Source of the DNA: Mayamaea pseudoterrestris
Lineage: Eukaryota; Bacillariophyta; Bacillariophyceae; Sellaphorales; Sellaphoraceae
Length of the DNA: 64,000 nt
Assembly (NCBI GenBank): GCA_027923505.1
Contig: BROI01000037.1
Coordinates: 141,490-205,489 of the forward strand
Reading direction: 5' to 3'
Under the pieces are notes generated by a model. The model was not told the DNA's origin, ran no database searches, and saw nothing but the letters and a program-made list of their open reading frames with translations. This document shows positions 60,700 to 64,000 of the stretch, piece by piece (the first letter of the stretch is position 1; every line of letters begins with the position of its first letter). Both the position numbers and the translations under genes were made by a program.

Positions 60700-63600
60700 T
60701 CCGGCAACCGAAGGGCCACACACGTCACAGTTCCATGTCACTGGTCCATTACGTCCCGAAGCCCGTCCATGATGGATCGCGGTGCCAACGGTTCGTCGCT
60801 GGAGGAGATGATTTGCTTGGATCGTCGACGACCAGTTTGCAGACGTTACCGGAATTGACAATCACATGGCAAGGACTACCCCGGAACATTCGCCGCCAAG
60901 ATCTGGACGACGGAAGGGTACGTCATTGGCATTTTCTACCAGTACGCCGACGGAGGAACCGACGCAACCATTCCTCGGTCGTTCAGCTCGAGGACTTCGG
61001 AAACAAGGTATTCGAGCAAGGCAAGCGCACTTGGCGGACGGCAGCTCATGTACACCCGAAGGAGCATTGATCCCATTCACGGTCCAGAACGGTTTGGTCC
61101 ATTTGAAGATGCATCATTTCACCGACGCCCGAGTTCGACACGTTGCCGCACGTCGTCATGACAGCAGACACGCCTTGGGATCCGTCAATCGATGGAGACC
61201 TTAATGACAGTCGATCCAAGCGGAAATTGAAACCACGCGACGGACGATCACGGCGCCAACACTACTAGTCAACAACACCAAGTCAACGGAAACGCGCAAG
61301 ACGAATATCCCGAAGACCTTTCAGTCAAAACACTCAACGTCGTCTCATGGAACGGATTCCGAAACCCACGAATGGGAGCACTTCAGCGACGAGTCGGACC
61401 CTATACAAGTCGAAACCGGGTCCATCCGAGCGCGTTGAGCCGACATTGTACCCGACGACGCTTCTTACAACACGAACCCACAACAGGACGACATTTCACT
61501 ACCCTCACTACTTTCACGCGGAACCATATCGACATCCGGATCAAGCCATGCTCCGAATCCCAACGACGCAACGTTCGAATCTGAAGACATTGCCGGGAAA
61601 TGCGATCCGTACGAGCTGCAGGTCAATGCCGCAATTGTAGAAGCTGGAGGCAATCCATATTCTGGACTAGCCGGCCGACCAGCGCACGCTGTGGTTCCTA
61701 CGCGACCAGATTACCAAATGCTCCGTCCCAACTTGATTTCTACCCACCGATCCGTATCAAAGAGACTCTCAAGAACACTACCCAATTCTATCACGCCGAG
61801 CAACGTTTTCCTCAGCGACGCCATTTGCGTACTTCGTTTCCCGGTGCGAATGTTTCCGACTACCTGAAGAAGTTGCAATGGACACACTATTCTCCGACAC
61901 ACCCGCACTCAACGATGGTATTCCTGGACATGCCGGATGCCAAGCAGCGCAACTATACGTTTGCATGCAGAGCCGATTGATTCGCGTCTGCCGATGGCGA
62001 ACAAGGGACAAGTTCCGTCGACGCTCATGCAGTTTATCAACGATTGCGGTGCTCCACCGGTCTAATATCAGACGGAGCCAAGGAAGAAAACAGCCTGGCG
62101 AGCGAATCGAACGCCAGTTTATGATCCGTAAGCACTGGGTCAGCGAACCGGAAAACCAACAGCAGAATCCAGCGGAACGCGTTATCGGCGACGTCGGCGC
62201 GCACTGTCAATGTCAACATGGATCGAACCGGATCGCCTGCACCAACCTGGCTGCTATGCACTCTACATCGTAGCTCTGCTCGCCCTCATGTCCCGGTCAC
62301 GTCTTCTGGTGGCATGACCCCATATCAAAAGGTATATAATGAAGTACCCAATATCTCTGCCTACCTCAACTACCACTGGTGGCAGCCCGTTCGATACAGC
62401 GCAAACTCTACATCGCTCAACCAAACCAATGAGCGCGCTGGACGCTCGTCGGGTAGCTGATAACGTCGGTGATGCTCTAACGCTACTGGGTCTTGGACGA
62501 GGAAACACATCAAGTTGTCGCCCAAAGCATTGTAACGCTCGTCGAGACGATCTTAATCCAAACATCCGTCTTGATTTACCAAGTCGAAGCTTCTCCCGAA
62601 GCGCGTGTTAGTATACCCGAAGGTGGAACTCAAGAGAGCTTCCAACTCGGCACCCAAAGCTCCGAAGAAGAGGGGCTACCCACTGATGAACCCGTTCCTA
62701 CTGAAACGGCGACGACGGACCCAGTTCGCCCGGAGATGAACCATTCGTCGGAGCAGTCCCACCAGCGGCCGCCATCAGCCCGTCCTCAAGCGCATCCACG
62801 CGGACCAATCGATTACTACCTGCATTCTCACCTGAAGAACTTTACAATAAGCGTTTACTCGGCATACTCAGGATGGGTGGCTCCATGGAGCGGCGAATGG
62901 TTCACAAGCTCGAAACCATGGACGCAGCCAACCATCATAACATCAAGTTCCTACTCCAATCGGCGAAAACGAAGCTGAAGAAGTCATCGATTACATCCGA
63001 CTCTGCGAATTGTTCGAAAAGGACCAAGCAGCAAAGGTAAGCGATCCTGAACACAACTGGACGTTTAAAGCAATCCTATGATCTAAGGGCCACTCGCCAG
63101 CAATCCAACGGATGGAAAGGCTCCATGTATAACATCAAAGTCGTGTGGGAAGAGCACCAACTCGCGACTTGGGAGCCTTTGAACGCTGCTTAGCGACGAC
63201 ATCATTTCCTGCGCACTACGCCCGGCGAACGGTGGGTCACTACTCAACAAGAAAGGCTGGAAGTTCCTACTTGACGCAGCCCGACGCGCACGTAGTCGCC
63301 CGTCGAACCGTAAAGCCAACGACGCAGCACCCGTGCACGTTCGGCGTCAGGTACCACGATCCAAAGGGCTTCGAAAGTTCCAAGAAGAACTCCGGCATAC
63401 CAAATGGACCGACGCGGAGAAGGTAGAGCTGTCAAGCCTGTTCGATCACGACACCTTCATTGATCTCGGATTGAATGCCGCGCCTCCCGAAGGCTATCAA
63501 AAGATTCGCACTATCTGGGTCTGCGACTGCAAGCAAGACTTTCGTTCACAAGGCTCGGATGGTTGCGGTGGACACCTTACTGATCCTGTCGACGACTCAT

Positions 63601-64000
63601 ACTCGAAGCGTCGTTTCACTGGAATCGCTGCGCCTAGCGCTGGCGATAGGGAGTTGAATGGACTCACTCCCATGGTAGCGACATCGAAATGCTTACCTCG
63701 AAGCAAAACCAAGAAAAGATTTACTTCATCGCTGGACCTGAGTTCGGCGACTTGGAAAACCACACACTCATCATCTACAAAGCACTCTACGGCTCCGCAG
63801 AACAAGGCACGATTCCCGACCGCTCTGAAAACGGAAGGCTTCAAAGCCTGTCGCCCGATCACGTTTGGATTCGTGCTGGCCATTCTTGAATACTTTCACT
63901 GTCACCGACGCCTGCTAATGATTGCCCGGGCGCATTCTACGACATTCTTCGCAACAAGTACAAGTTCAAGCTCAAACGTCGGATGCCCAGAGTACCATCT
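60700..64000 (+). pseudogene. Pol of the second element, many frame breaks
   Basis: Protease motif 'MMDRGANGS' at 60769-60795; integrase pieces 'YPPIRIKETLKNTTQFY', 'MDTLFSDTPALNDG' and 'NPAERVIGDV'; RT pieces 'RTIWVCDCKQDF', 'EKIYFIAGPEFGDLEN' and 'LIIYKALYG' at the right end. Segments align to the first element in shifting frames with few stop codons inside segments. Confidence 0.78.

Larger units (their letters stand above)
58447..64000 (+). mobile_element. Second, frame-broken copia element of the DRGANG lineage (runs off window)
   Basis: Same order and motifs as the element at 47580, but clearly diverged in sequence. A probable 5' LTR (58447-58710) ends gtgtca before a primer site that matches the first element's. 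Gag, RGG box, protease, integrase and the start of RT follow in several frames. The 3' end lies beyond the window. Confidence 0.82.

Noticed and set aside
1-64000. CRISPR arrays, rRNA and tRNA genes
   Set aside because: No regularly spaced short repeats, rRNA cores or convincing tRNA boxes were seen while reading the window.

Overview
The window reads as nuclear DNA of a photosynthetic stramenopile, most likely a diatom. The best single clue is the coproporphyrinogen oxidase gene, whose first exon encodes a signal peptide followed by an 'SAFAP' motif, the bipartite plastid-import signature of diatoms and relatives. Other support: short GT-AG introns (75-97 bp, CTAAC-type branch points), mostly single-exon genes packed on both strands, a CoDi-type Ty1/copia element, and two copies of a copia lineage with a 'DRGANG' protease that I know from diatom genomes. 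No bacterial operons, rRNA, tRNA or CRISPR were seen.

Layout. 1-25.6 kb is a gene-dense single-copy block: a spondin-domain secreted protein (runs off the left edge), a CER1/WAX2-like desaturase-fold protein, a GDSL/SGNH-like protein, an AFG1/ZapE ATPase, topoisomerase VI subunit B, a membrane-anchored small protein, an ankyrin-Iwr1 protein, a zinc alcohol dehydrogenase, an EndoG-type nuclease, a GT92-like glycosyltransferase, a Ser-rich coiled-coil protein, a plastid membrane protein, a PPR-like protein and a DUF2358-like plastid protein. 25.9-33.1 kb is an unstable island: two copies of one gene together with their promoter flank a perfect 629-bp tandem duplication and a decayed, internally deleted CoDi-like copia element. 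33.2-47.5 kb is again gene-dense: a two-exon unknown protein, coproporphyrinogen III oxidase, a C2HC-finger/PHD protein, a coiled-coil protein, a ubiquitin-specific protease, a MYND-finger protein, a sulfotransferase and a mitochondrial-type cysteine synthase homologue.

47,580-54,450 is a complete young copia-class element: 354-bp LTRs with no difference seen and a 5-bp target duplication AAGCT. It landed inside the stop codon of the MSH2 mismatch-repair gene. The T of the native TGA is kept and the GA is now 6.9 kb away, so MSH2 reads 20 codons into the LTR before a new TAA. MSH2 (minus strand) occupies 54.4-57.1 kb. A gene truncated at its C-terminus follows at 57.6 kb. From about 58.4 kb to the right edge lies a second, more diverged element of the same copia lineage with a frame broken many times.

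The most useful observations are the stop-codon insertion in MSH2, the copia lineage with an RGG box where a zinc knuckle is expected and a D-R-G protease motif, the duplicated gene whose homology breaks at a probable LTR edge, and frame breaks confined to repeats, which may be assembly errors. All identifications are from reading the sequence and from memory of families; nothing was searched or aligned by software.
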